A stretch of 64,000 bases of DNA. Origin: Rathayibacter sp. VKM Ac-2760. GTDB lineage: Bacteria; Actinomycetota; Actinomycetes; Actinomycetales; Microbacteriaceae. Below, piece after piece: positions 43,915-52,699 of the stretch. A model generated the notes under the pieces. The model worked only from the letters and a program-made list of their open reading frames with translations. It made no database searches and was not told where the DNA came from. How positions within the stretch are numbered: position 1 is the stretch's first letter; each line of letters starts with the position of its first letter. The stretch is from positions 3,410,001-3,474,000 of the forward strand of contig NZ_CP047173.1 in the NCBI RefSeq assembly GCF_009834185.1. The letters run 5' to 3'. The translations under genes were made by a program, and so were the position numbers.

Positions 43915-45188
43915 GCGCGATGTTCCGCTCCCTCGCCGTGCCGAACTACCGGATCTGGTTCGCCGGCGCGATGGTCTCCAACATCGGCACCTGGATGCAG
44001 CGCACCGCCCAGGACTGGATCGTCATCAACGACCTGACCGACCACGACGCGACGGCGCTCGGGGTGACGATGGCGCTGCAGTTCGGGCCGCAGCTGCTGA
44101 TGGTGCCCTTCTCCGGCTTCATCGCCGACCGCTTCGACCGCCGGAAGCTGCTGATGGCGACGCAGGCCGCGATGGCCGTGCTCGGCCTCGGACTCGGCCT
44201 GATCGTGGTGACCGGCGTGGTGCAGCTCTGGATGGTCTACGTCTTCGCGCTGCTGCTGGGCTTCGCCGCAGCAATCGACGCCCCTGTCCGCCAGACCTTC
44301 GTCTCGGCGCTGGTCGAGGAGCGCGACCTCTCCAACGCCGTCTCGCTCAACTCCGCCTCGTTCAACTCGGCGCGGATGATCGGTCCCGCGCTCGCGGGCG
44401 TCCTGATCGCCGCGGTCGGCTCGGGCTGGGTGTTCCTCCTCAACGCCGCGAGCTTCGTCGCGGTGCTGGTCTCGCTGCGCTTCCTGCACCGCGAGCAGCT
44501 GCGCTCCGCTCCCCGCGCCACCCGCGGCCCGGGCGCGCTGCTCGAGGGCTTCCGCTACGTGTCACGCCGCCCCGACATCCTCGTCGTGCTGTCGATCGTC
44601 TTCCTCATCGGCACCTTCGGCCTCAACTTCCCGATCTTCGCCTCGACGATGGCGACCGTCGAGTTCGACATGGGCGCGAGCGAGTTCGGCCTGCTCTCCT
44701 CCGCGATCGCCGTCGGCTCGGTGATCGGGGCCCTGCTCTCGGCCCGGCGCGACCGCCCCCGGCTGCGCCTGATCGTCGGCGCCGCGGCGGCCTTCGGCGT
44801 CGCGCTCGCCCTGGCCGGCCTGATGCCGACCGTCTGGGCGTTCGCGATCCTGCTCCCCTTCGTCGGGATCGCCGCGCAGACGCTGATGACCTCGGCGAAC
44901 GGCTACGTGCAGCTCTCGACGACCCCGGAGATGCGCGGCCGCGTGATGGCGCTCTACATGGCGATCTTCATGGGCGGCACCCCGATCGGCGCGCCCCTGA
45001 TCGGCTGGGTCGCGAACGCCTACGGCCCGCGCTGGGCGATGCTGGTCGGCGCCTCCTCCGGCGCCGTCGCCGCCGCGATCGGCGCCGGCTGGTACCTCCG
45101 CAGCCGCCGCCGTGCCCGCGCCCCCGAGCCCGCCGCCCAGGAGGAGGTCGCCCTCGTGACGACCCCCGCCCTCACGCCTCGCGCGTGA
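43911..45188 (+). CDS. MFS exporter, 12 membrane segments (EntS-like)
   Basis: 425 residues. GTWMQRTAQDWIVINDLTDH and GFIADRFDRRKLLMATQAAM (motif A) place it in the DHA3/EntS branch; that branch includes siderophore and macrolide exporters. It is translationally coupled to marR. Its last 17 nt overlap the 3' end of the convergent transglutaminase gene. The substrate is unknown. Confidence 0.9.
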   Translation: MSAMFRSLAVPNYRIWFAGAMVSNIGTWMQRTAQDWIVINDLTDHDATALGVTMALQFGPQLLMVPFSGFIADRFDRRKLLMATQAAMAVLGLGLGLIVVTGVVQLWMVYVFALLLGFAAAIDAPVRQTFVSALVEERDLSNAVSLNSASFNSARMIGPALAGVLIAAVGSGWVFLLNAASFVAVLVSLRFLHREQLRSAPRATRGPGALLEGFRYVSRRPDILVVLSIVFLIGTFGLNFPIFASTMATVEFDMGASEFGLLSSAIAVGSVIGALLSARRDRPRLRLIVGAAAAFGVALALAGLMPTVWAFAILLPFVGIAAQTLMTSANGYVQLSTTPEMRGRVMALYMAIFMGGTPIGAPLIGWVANAYGPRWAMLVGASSGAVAAAIGAGWYLRSRRRARAPEPAAQEEVALVTTPALTPRA

Positions 45189-46020
45189 TCTCCACCCGGA
45201 CGAACAGCTTCGAGGAGTGCGGGCCGGCGTAGACGCCGCGCAGCGGGGCGATGTCGTTGTAGTCGCGACCGCGGCCGACGATCACGTGGCGGTCGCCGAT
45301 GTCGATCAGGTTGGTCGGGTCGTAGCCGCGCCAGGCGCCGCCGCAGAACCACTCGACCCAGGCGTGCGACTCGCCCACCACGGTCTCGCCGATCGCCGCG
45401 TTCGGCTTCGGGTGCAGGTAGCCGGAGACGTAGCGCGCCGGGATGCCGGCCGAGCGCAGCGCGCCGAGGACGATGTGGGTGATGTCCTGGCAGACGCCCT
45501 CGCGGACGGTCCACGACTCGGTCGCCGTGGAGTGCACGCCCGTGACGCCCTGCCGGTAGGTCATCTCGCGGCCGATCGTCTCGGCGATCGAGAGCGCTGC
45601 GTCGCAGGGGCCCTCGGCCGCGTCGGCCAGGCCGCGGGCGAGCGCGACGAGGTCCTCGGGCGGCGCGGTGCGCGTGGTCTGCTTCAGCTGCTCGACGTAC
45701 TCGGTGCGGGTCTGCACCTGGTCGGCGAGCTGCTCCCAGCCGACCGGGTGGTCGGGGTGCGCCTTCGGCCGGATCTCGACGAGCGAGGTCGCGGTGAGCG
45801 AGAGCTCCTGGTGCGGGTCGAGCACGTCGAACGACGAGACCCGGGTGCCCCAGTAGTCGGTGTAGCTGTGCGCCGAGGTGACCGGGCGGATCACGAGGTT
45901 CGACGAGAGCACGAGCTGCCCGTCCGAGGACGCCGGCAGCATCCTCGCCTCGTTGTAGGACGCGACGACGTCGCCCCGGTAGGTGAATCCTGTCGTGTGC
46001 GTGATGCGCAGCCTGCTCAC
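45172..46020 (-). CDS. Transglutaminase-like protein
   Basis: 282 residues from GTG 46020, overlapping the stop of the alpha-E gene. The N-terminal domain RITHTTGFTYRGDVVASYNE is that of bacterial transglutaminase-like proteins. The catalytic triad is visible: Cys in VREGVCQDITHIVLGALRSA, His in GESHAWVEWFCGG and Asp in YDPTNLIDIGDRH. It probably cleaves or forms peptide bonds in the cytoplasm. It is the third gene of the ATP-grasp/alpha-E/transglutaminase operon. Confidence 0.92.
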   Translation of the reverse strand: MSRLRITHTTGFTYRGDVVASYNEARMLPASSDGQLVLSSNLVIRPVTSAHSYTDYWGTRVSSFDVLDPHQELSLTATSLVEIRPKAHPDHPVGWEQLADQVQTRTEYVEQLKQTTRTAPPEDLVALARGLADAAEGPCDAALSIAETIGREMTYRQGVTGVHSTATESWTVREGVCQDITHIVLGALRSAGIPARYVSGYLHPKPNAAIGETVVGESHAWVEWFCGGAWRGYDPTNLIDIGDRHVIVGRGRDYNDIAPLRGVYAGPHSSKLFVRVEITREA

Positions 46021-46949
46021 AGCGCCTCCCCGATCCAGCTCGGCATGACGTTGGTGGGGAAGTAGCGCTGGCGGATCGCCTCGGAGGCCGACGAGGTCGC
46101 CTCCTGCACGCTGTCCATGTGCCGCGGCAGGTCCTCGAGGATCTCGGCGATCGGCCGGTACTCGAGCTCGCTGCGGATCTGGCCGAGCACCCGCTGCGCA
46201 TCGCCGGAGTGGCCGACGCGGCCGGTGCGGGGCTCGATGTCGCGCATGCACATCTCCGCGCGCGACACCGAGAAGAGGATCGACCGCGGGAAGAGGCGGT
46301 CCAGGAGGAGGAACTCCGCCGCGTTCCGCGCACTCGGCACCCCGCGGTAGGTGCGCAGGTACGCCTCGTACGCCCCGCAGGAGCGCAGGATCGTCGTCCA
46401 GGACGGTCCGCTCGCCTCGGTGAGCGACCGGGTGGCGAGCAGCCGGGCGGTCATGTCGGCGCGCTCGATCGAGCGGCCGAGCGTGAAGAACTGCCAGGCC
46501 TCGTCGCGTGAGGTGGCCGACTCGATGATGCCCACGGCGAGCGCCGAGCGCTCGCGCACCCAGCCGAAGAACTCCGAGACGCGCTCCCCCGTCACCCGGC
46601 GCGGCATCCGCGTGCGGGTGGTGTTGAGGCACTCCCACAGCTCGGTGGAGACGATCTCGCGGGCGCGCCGCGCGTTCTCGCGGGCGGCTCCGAGCGAGTA
46701 GGCGATGGAGGCGGGGTTCGTGCGGTCGATCGCGAGGATGGTCAGCACGTCGGCGCGGGTGACCTCCTTCATGTCGTCGGGCGCGGTGGAGCCCATCACC
46801 GACAGCAGCGAGCGGCAGGCGGTGTCCTCGTCGATCCACGGGTCCTCGAGCAGGAGCTGCAGGTGCACGTCGAGGATGCGGGCGGTGCCGTCGGACCGCT
46901 CGATGTAGCGGCCGATCCAGAACAGCGACTCGGCGATCCGGGAGAGCAT
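46017..46949 (-). CDS. Alpha-E domain protein
   Basis: 310 residues, all-helical. MLSRIAESLFWIGRYIERSD is the hallmark N-terminus of the alpha-E family, and FFTLGRSIERADMTARLLAT repeats the pattern. The start overlaps the stop of the ATP-grasp gene (ATGA). Function is unknown; comparative genomics links it with ATP-grasp and transglutaminase partners in making or processing an unidentified peptide. Confidence 0.92.
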   Translation of the reverse strand: MLSRIAESLFWIGRYIERSDGTARILDVHLQLLLEDPWIDEDTACRSLLSVMGSTAPDDMKEVTRADVLTILAIDRTNPASIAYSLGAARENARRAREIVSTELWECLNTTRTRMPRRVTGERVSEFFGWVRERSALAVGIIESATSRDEAWQFFTLGRSIERADMTARLLATRSLTEASGPSWTTILRSCGAYEAYLRTYRGVPSARNAAEFLLLDRLFPRSILFSVSRAEMCMRDIEPRTGRVGHSGDAQRVLGQIRSELEYRPIAEILEDLPRHMDSVQEATSSASEAIRQRYFPTNVMPSWIGEAL

Positions 46950-48616
46950 CAGTCGTCCTCCCCTGCGGCGCGCGACTGCTGCTGCTGCTGCTGGTCCTGG
47001 TCGTGGTTCGCCGCGTCCTGCGGAGACTGGTCGGGCGTGTGGTTGAGCGGGTAGACGATCGGGATCGAAGTGGTCACGGCCGCCTGGTCCTCGACGAGAC
47101 CCGAGATGTCGTGCGCGTCCGGCTCGGTGAGCTGCTGGCCCTCGAGGCCGACGACCCAGGTGTCCTTCGACCCGCCGCCCTGCGACGAGTTGACGACGAG
47201 CTGGCCCTCGGGCAGCGCGACCCGGGTGAGACCGCCGGGCAGCACCCAGACGTCGTTCCCGTCGTTGACCGCGAAGGGCCGGAGGTCCGCGTGCCGGGGC
47301 CGCATCCCGTCGTCGACGAGGGTCGGGATGGTGGAGAGCTGCACGACCGGCTGGGCGATCCAGCCGCGCGGGTCGGCCTGGAGCCGCGAGCGCAGCTCGG
47401 CCAGCTCCTTCGCCGAGGCGGCCGGACCGACCACGAGGCCCTTGCCGCCGGAGCCGTCGACCGGCTTCACGACGAGCTCGTCGAGGCGGTCGAGCACCTC
47501 CTCGAGCGCACCCGGATCCTCGAGGCGCCAGGTGTCGACGTTCTTGATCACCGGGTCCTCCGAGAGGTAGTAGCGGATGAGGTCCGGCAGGTAGGTGTAG
47601 ACGAGCTTGTCGTCGGCGACGCCGTTGCCGACCGCGTTCGCGATGGTGACGTTGCCCAGGCGAGCGGCGAGCATCAGCCCGGGCGAGCCGAGCATCGAGT
47701 CGGCGCGGAACTGCAGCGGGTCGAGGAACTCGTCGTCGACCCGGCGGTAGATCACGTCGACGCGGGTCGGCCCGGAGGTGGTGCGCATGAACACCTTGCC
47801 GCCGGTGCAGAACAGGTCGCGCCCCTCGACCAGCTCGACGCCCATCAGGCGGGCGAGCAGGGTGTGCTCGAAGTAGGCCGAGTTGTAGACGCCGGGGGTG
47901 AGCACGACCACGGTGGGGTCGTCGACGCCCTCGGGGGCGGAGGCGCGCAGGGCCTGAAGCAGGCGGTTCGGGTAGTCGCCGACCGGCCGCACCCGCATCG
48001 AGACGAACAGCTCGGGCAGCGTCTGCGCCATCACCCGGCGGTTCGAGATCACGTAGGAGACGCCCGAGGGCACCCGCACGTTGTCCTCGAGGACCCGCCA
48101 GTCGCCGACCTCGTCGCGGATCAGATCGATGCCGGAGACCTGGATCCGCACGCCGTTGGCCGGCTCGATGCCGGCGGCCTGGCGGTGGAAGTGGCTGGAG
48201 CTGGAGAGCAGGGCCGCGGGGATCACGCCGTCCTTGACCGCGTTCTGCGGACCGTAGACGTCGGCGAGGAAGGCCTCGAGCGCGCGGACCCGCTGCTTGA
48301 CGCCGTTCTGCACGACCGACCACTCGGCGCTCTCGATCACGCGCGGCACGGCGTCGAGCGGGAAGGGCCGCTCCTCGCCCGCGAAGTCGAAGGTGACGCC
48401 CTGCGCGAGATAGGAGGAGGCGAGCGCATCGGTGCGACCGCGCAGCTCCTCCTGCGTCATCCGCGCGAGCGAGGAGTAGATGTCGCGGTAGGAGTCGCGG
48501 ACGCCGGCGGGGCCGCTCGTCGCCGCGACATCGGCGAACATCTCGTCCCAGGGTGAGGCGCCCGCACGGGGCCGCTCGACCTTCTGGGACCCGTATCCGT
48601 CGAAGAGGTCACCCAT
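46949..48616 (-). CDS. Circularly permuted ATP-grasp protein
   Basis: 555 residues. GVRIQVSGIDLIRDEVGDWR and VLEDNVRVPSGVSYVISNRR are the conserved segments of the type 2 circularly permuted ATP-grasp family. VVKPVDGSGGKGLVVGPAAS is the Gly-rich nucleotide loop. It should form a peptide-like bond using ATP. A Gln/Asp-rich tail ends the protein. It is the first gene of the operon. Confidence 0.92.
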   Translation of the reverse strand: MGDLFDGYGSQKVERPRAGASPWDEMFADVAATSGPAGVRDSYRDIYSSLARMTQEELRGRTDALASSYLAQGVTFDFAGEERPFPLDAVPRVIESAEWSVVQNGVKQRVRALEAFLADVYGPQNAVKDGVIPAALLSSSSHFHRQAAGIEPANGVRIQVSGIDLIRDEVGDWRVLEDNVRVPSGVSYVISNRRVMAQTLPELFVSMRVRPVGDYPNRLLQALRASAPEGVDDPTVVVLTPGVYNSAYFEHTLLARLMGVELVEGRDLFCTGGKVFMRTTSGPTRVDVIYRRVDDEFLDPLQFRADSMLGSPGLMLAARLGNVTIANAVGNGVADDKLVYTYLPDLIRYYLSEDPVIKNVDTWRLEDPGALEEVLDRLDELVVKPVDGSGGKGLVVGPAASAKELAELRSRLQADPRGWIAQPVVQLSTIPTLVDDGMRPRHADLRPFAVNDGNDVWVLPGGLTRVALPEGQLVVNSSQGGGSKDTWVVGLEGQQLTEPDAHDISGLVEDQAAVTTSIPIVYPLNHTPDQSPQDAANHDQDQQQQQQSRAAGEDD

Positions 48617-48717
48617 GGCACGACTCTAGTGCGGGGCAGATTGCGGGGATGTTTCGTCCGGCCGGAGGGCGAGATGGCGGCTCGTCACTCCAGGGCGAGG
48701 GCCCGCTGGCCCAACCG

Positions 48718-49017
48718 TCACACTAAGCCGCCGGCGCCGAGGATCGCGTCGATGCGAGCACGCGCCGTCTCGCTGCGGTAGGGGTCGGTCGCCTGGACCA
48801 GGGAGTCGGCGATGCCGAGCGCCCCGAGGACTGCGACGACGGAGTCGAAGCGGGCCGAGCCGTCCCCCGCCTCGAGACGGCGCAGCGTCTCGCGCGTGAC
48901 GCCCGCCCGCTCGGCGAGGGCGGATGCGGTCATCCCGTTCACCGCTCGCCAGCGCCGGATGTTGGCTCCGACCTCGGCCAGCTGGAGGGAGCGACGAGGA
49001 GACCGTCGTGCAACCAT
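48718..49017 (-). CDS. Small helix-turn-helix regulator (Xre type)
   Basis: 99 residues from ATG 49017, with a perfect AGGAGGT Shine-Dalgarno. The helix-turn-helix is at about 30-60 (TASALAERAGVTRETLRRLE). It is divergent from hipB, with about 207 bp between starts that hold three spaced GGTTACAC boxes. It may regulate, or be a second regulator of, the adjacent HipBA module. Confidence 0.85.
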   Translation of the reverse strand: MVARRSPRRSLQLAEVGANIRRWRAVNGMTASALAERAGVTRETLRRLEAGDGSARFDSVVAVLGALGIADSLVQATDPYRSETARARIDAILGAGGLV

Positions 49018-49146
49018 GCGACACCTCCTGAAATCTACAGCTGACAGCCTGGCCCGCTGTGGCATCTGAAGCTTTCATTCGTCACCTGCTGCACCCCGTC
49101 GAAGGGAGATGTGATCCTCGGGTGTCATCGCGGCCTGGGTGCGAGC

Positions 49147-49206
49147 GGTTACACCACGAGTAGTACCTGATGGGTTACAGTGTGGTGTGTAGCCGTACGG
49201 TTACAC
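49147..49206. promoter_or_regulatory. Three GGTTACAC boxes at an exact 26-bp period before hipB
   Basis: GGTTACAC at 49147-49154, GGTTACAG at 49173-49180 and GGTTACAC at 49199-49206 start exactly 26 bp apart. TACAGT at 49176-49181 could be a -10 box, so the boxes would flank and cover the promoter. This is a probable HipB autoregulation site. Confidence 0.65.
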
Positions 49207-49224
49207 CGGCGGAGGGGGCGAGCG

Positions 49225-49446
49225 GTGTTCAGCGGAGTGAACGATCTGAGGCAGCTGGTGGTCTCGATGCGCGAGGACGCGGGCCTCAGCCAGGCCGAGC
49301 TCGCCCAGCGCGCGGGACTCTCCCGGAAGTGGGTGAACGAGTTCGAGCGCGGCAACCCCAATGCCCGTATCGGTGCGGTGCTCGACGTGCTCCGAGCGCT
49401 GGGGTACGGGCTCGAAGAAAGGGCGCTCGATGCCCACCGCACGTGA
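49225..49446 (+). CDS. hipB: HipB-like antitoxin/regulator
   Basis: 73 residues from GTG 49225, with GGAGGG upstream; a GTG at 49180 would add 15 residues but would start inside the middle operator box. The helix-turn-helix is SQAELAQRAGLSRKWVNEFE. The C-terminus (LDVLRALGYGLEERALDA) is the HipB-type dimerisation strand. The stop lies 17 nt inside hipA, a coupling usual in TA operons. It should repress the operon and neutralise HipA. Confidence 0.88.
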   Translation: MFSGVNDLRQLVVSMREDAGLSQAELAQRAGLSRKWVNEFERGNPNARIGAVLDVLRALGYGLEERALDAHRT

Positions 49447-50743
49447 GCTCGTCGCCTACCTCGACGGCAGAAGAGCCGGAACCTTTCTGCAGGAGAGCAC
49501 GGGCGACACCGTCTTCGTCTACGACGACGAATACAGGCGCGACTCGCTGAGCACACCCCTCTCGTTATCGATGAGCAAGGCCGTGGAGCGCCACAGCAAG
49601 CGGAAGGTCCTGCCCTGGCTCAACGGACTCCTCCCCGACAACGAGGCAGCACGGAGCGCCATTGCTCGACGCTTCGATGTCAATCCGAAGAACCCCTTCG
49701 CCATCCTCGAACACACCGGATCAGACGCTCCTGGAGCCGTTCAGCTTCTTCCTCCTGGAGAAGGATCCACTGACGCGGACGGTGACCGAACCGCGACAGA
49801 GGCACTGGCCGACGAGGACGTCGCTGAACAGCTCCGCCTCGTCATCGACGAGTACCGAGACGGGACTGCGGACGCGCGCCTCGATCAGCGCTTCTCTCTT
49901 CCCGGAGCGCAACCCAAGATCGCGCTCGTTCGCGACCGAGGCGGGTGGGCACGGGCAGTGGGCGCGACGCCGACGACCCACATCCTCAAGCCCGTCGCGC
50001 CGGACGGATTCAGGCGCGTCGACGTCGTCGAATACGTGACGTCGACCGCGGCGAACACCCTGGGTCTCGCGACTGCCGAGTTCTGGATTCAGGAGATAGG
50101 GCCGCACCGAGTCTTCGTCTCGAAACGCTACGACCGAGAGCTCGGAGCAGACGGAGTCGTCCGGCGGTTGCATCAGGAAGACCTGGGACAGGCCCTGTCG
50201 ACGGATCCGGCGAAGAAGTACCAGCGACGGGACGGAGGACCGGGGATCGGCGCCGTCGCGACCCTCATCCGCGCTCTCGCACTCAGCGACAGCCAGAGAG
50301 TGCAGATCGGATGGGAGTTCTTCCGTGGAGTCGCCTTCAACAGCGTCGCCTACTGCACCGACGCACACATCAAGAACTACTCGATGCTGCTCGACGGCGC
50401 CTCCTCTCGGCTCGCGCCCCTCTACGACCTGAACACCATCGCCCCCTATCTCGACGATCGGTTGCGATTCGGCGCCAGGGGTGAAGCGCCACAGGCAGCG
50501 ATGTCGATCGACGGCGAACACCGCTTCGATGCGATGTCCGAAGCAGGCTTCGCGAAGGAAGCGAAGAAGCTCGGGGTGGACGGCGGTCGAGCCGTCGACG
50601 AGATCCGTCGGCTCCGCCGCGACCTGGTGGGAGCTTTCGAAGAGGCCCGAGACGCCCTCGTCGCTCTCGATGACGAGACGACGAGCTTCGCCCAGGAGGT
50701 CGTCGACGGGGTGGCCCGCATCCCCTCACTGACGCGCTCCTGA
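49430..50743 (+). CDS. hipA: HipA-type serine/threonine kinase toxin
   Basis: 437 residues from ATG 49430. The N-terminal HipA_N domain (VAYLDGRRAGTFLQESTGDT) precedes the kinase. The Gly-rich loop with the autophosphorylated Ser is RFSLPGAQPKIALV; THILKP is the nucleotide-binding strand; TDAHIKNYSMLLD holds the catalytic Asp and Asn; and APLYDLNTIAPY the metal Asp. All key residues are present, so it is probably active. The codons are less G+C-biased than in neighbouring genes (more A and T at third positions), suggesting acquisition. Confidence 0.93.
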   Translation: MPTARELVAYLDGRRAGTFLQESTGDTVFVYDDEYRRDSLSTPLSLSMSKAVERHSKRKVLPWLNGLLPDNEAARSAIARRFDVNPKNPFAILEHTGSDAPGAVQLLPPGEGSTDADGDRTATEALADEDVAEQLRLVIDEYRDGTADARLDQRFSLPGAQPKIALVRDRGGWARAVGATPTTHILKPVAPDGFRRVDVVEYVTSTAANTLGLATAEFWIQEIGPHRVFVSKRYDRELGADGVVRRLHQEDLGQALSTDPAKKYQRRDGGPGIGAVATLIRALALSDSQRVQIGWEFFRGVAFNSVAYCTDAHIKNYSMLLDGASSRLAPLYDLNTIAPYLDDRLRFGARGEAPQAAMSIDGEHRFDAMSEAGFAKEAKKLGVDGGRAVDEIRRLRRDLVGAFEEARDALVALDDETTSFAQEVVDGVARIPSLTRS

Positions 50744-50800
50744 GTGCTCGACCGAGTGGCGGGAATGAATCCAGCTCTCCGTGGTTGGATGAGGATGTAC

Positions 50801-50812
50801 ATGCGAACGCAT
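50801..50812. promoter_or_regulatory. Palindrome ATGCGAACGCAT before the flavin monooxygenase operon
   Basis: Perfect 5-bp arms around AA, 46 bp upstream of ATG 50859. It may be an operator for the two flavin genes. Confidence 0.4.
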
Positions 50813-50858
50813 GGATTAGGTCTCGCCAGGACGGGGCCACGGAGAGAAGGAGCGCCCG

Positions 50859-51965
50859 ATGCAGTTCGGCATCTTCACGGTGAGCGACATCACCACCGAC
50901 CCCACGACCGGCCGCACGCCCAGCGAGTCCGAGAAGATCGCGGCGACCCTCGCGATCGCGGAGAAGGCCGAGGAGATCGGCCTCGACGTGTTCGCCCTCG
51001 GCGAGCACCACAACCCGCCGTTCTGGTCGTCCTCCCCCACCACGACCCTCGCCTACATCGCGGCGAAGACCGAGCGGATCCAGCTCAGCACCGCCATGGC
51101 GCTGATCACCACGAACGACCCGGTGAAGCTCGCCGAGGACTACGCGATGCTCCAGCACCTCGCCGGCGGCCGCGTCGACCTGATGCTCGGCCGCGGCAAC
51201 ACCGGCCCGGTCTACCCGTGGTTCGGCAAGGACATCCGCCGCGGCATCGAGCTGACCATCGAGAACTACGACCTGCTGCACCGGCTGTGGACCGAGGAGT
51301 TCGTCGACTGGGAGGGCCAGTTCCGCACCCCGCTCCAGGGCTTCCAGTCGACCCCGCGACCGCTCGACGGCGTCGCGCCGTTCGTCTGGCACGGCTCGAT
51401 CCGCTCGCCGCAGATCGCCGAGCAGGCGGCGTACTACGGCGACGGCTTCTTCGCGAACCACATCTTCTGGCCCGCCTCGCACACCGCGAAGATGGTGCAG
51501 CTCTACCGCCAGCGCTTCGAGCACTACGGCCACGGCAGCGCCGACCAGGCGATCGTCGGGCTCGGCGGGCAGATCTTCCTGGCGAAGAACTCGCAGGACG
51601 CGGTCGCGCAGTTCCGCCCCTACTTCGACAACGCCCCGGTCTACGGCCACGGCCCCTCGCTCGAGGACTTCACCGAGCAGACCCCGCTCACCGTCGGCTC
51701 GCCGCAGGAGATCATCGACCGCACCCTCGGCTTCCGCGAGTACGTCGGCGACTACCAGCGCCAGCTGTTCCTGATGGACCACGCCGGTCTGCCGCTGAAG
51801 ACCGTCCTCGAGCAGATGGACCTGCTCGGCGAGATCCTGCCGGCGCTGCGCGCGGGCTTCGCCGAGGGCCGCCCGGCGCACGTGCCGGACGCGCCCACCC
51901 ACTCCTCGCTCGTCGCGGCCCGCGCCGAGCAGCCCGCCGTCGCACCCGTCGCTGTCAGCGCCTAG
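50859..51965 (+). CDS. LLM class flavin-dependent oxidoreductase (CE1758 type)
   Basis: 368 residues. MQFGIFTVSDITTDPTTGRT and VFALGEHHNPPFWSSSPTTT are characteristic of this FMNH2-dependent branch. GRVDLMLGRGNTGPVYPWFG is the conserved middle segment. AGAAGGAG precedes the start. The partner flavin reductase gene follows 8 bp downstream and would supply reduced FMN. Substrate unknown. Confidence 0.9.
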   Translation: MQFGIFTVSDITTDPTTGRTPSESEKIAATLAIAEKAEEIGLDVFALGEHHNPPFWSSSPTTTLAYIAAKTERIQLSTAMALITTNDPVKLAEDYAMLQHLAGGRVDLMLGRGNTGPVYPWFGKDIRRGIELTIENYDLLHRLWTEEFVDWEGQFRTPLQGFQSTPRPLDGVAPFVWHGSIRSPQIAEQAAYYGDGFFANHIFWPASHTAKMVQLYRQRFEHYGHGSADQAIVGLGGQIFLAKNSQDAVAQFRPYFDNAPVYGHGPSLEDFTEQTPLTVGSPQEIIDRTLGFREYVGDYQRQLFLMDHAGLPLKTVLEQMDLLGEILPALRAGFAEGRPAHVPDAPTHSSLVAARAEQPAVAPVAVSA

Positions 51966-51973
51966 GAGGCACC

Positions 51974-52591
51974 ATGGACACCCGCAGGATCACCGTCCTC
52001 TCGGCCGGCCTCAGCACGCCGTCCTCCACCCGCCTGCTCGCCGACCGCCTGGCCGACGCGACGGAGGCCTCGCTCACCGAGCAGGGCTTCGCCGTCGAGC
52101 GCAGCGTCGTCGAGCTGCGCGACCTCGCGCACGACGTGACGAACAACCTCCTCACCGGCTTCGCCAGCCCCGCGCTGCAGACCGCGCTCGACGCGGTGGC
52201 CGGAGCCGATGGGCTGATCGCCGTCACGCCGATCTTCACCACCAGCTACAGCGGGCTCTTCAAGTCGTTCGTCGACGTGCTCGACACCGAGGCGCTGCGC
52301 GGGCTGCCCGTGCTGCTCGCGGCGACCGGCGGCTCGCCCCGGCACTCGCTCGCGGTCGACTACGCGATGCGCCCGCTCTTCAGCTACCTGCACGCGGCTC
52401 CGCTGTCGACGACGGTGTTCGCCGCGACGGAGGACTGGGGCGGGGCCACCGAGGACGGCCGCGCGCTGCCCTCGCGCATCGAGCGGGCGGGCCGCGAGCT
52501 CGCGACCGAGGCGGCGCGCACCTCCCGCGCTCCCGCCGACCCGTGGGCGCTGGACGGCTCGTTCGAGGGGATGCTCGGCCGCCGCAGCTGA
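51974..52591 (+). CDS. NAD(P)H-dependent FMN reductase (CE1759 type)
   Basis: 205 residues, flavodoxin-like. VLSAGLSTPSSTRLLADRLA is the phosphate-binding loop for FMN, and ITPIF-like VTPIFTTSYSGLFKSFVDVL the second flavin loop. GGAGG lies 4-8 nt before ATG 51974. It forms a two-component system with the LLM protein encoded just upstream. Confidence 0.9.
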   Translation: MDTRRITVLSAGLSTPSSTRLLADRLADATEASLTEQGFAVERSVVELRDLAHDVTNNLLTGFASPALQTALDAVAGADGLIAVTPIFTTSYSGLFKSFVDVLDTEALRGLPVLLAATGGSPRHSLAVDYAMRPLFSYLHAAPLSTTVFAATEDWGGATEDGRALPSRIERAGRELATEAARTSRAPADPWALDGSFEGMLGRRS

Positions 52592-52699
52592 CCGGCTCCT
52601 CTCACAGGATCGGCGATCCGTCCAGTCCCGGCACCGCGCGCCTCCTCCGCGTTAGCCTCCCTCCGGGAGCCCGCCTGTGGCCCCCGAGGGGAGGCCATC

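Noticed and set aside
45172..45188. Annotation conflict between the MFS and transglutaminase genes
   Set aside because: Both reading frames end in proper family context; a 17-nt convergent overlap is credible in this compact DNA.
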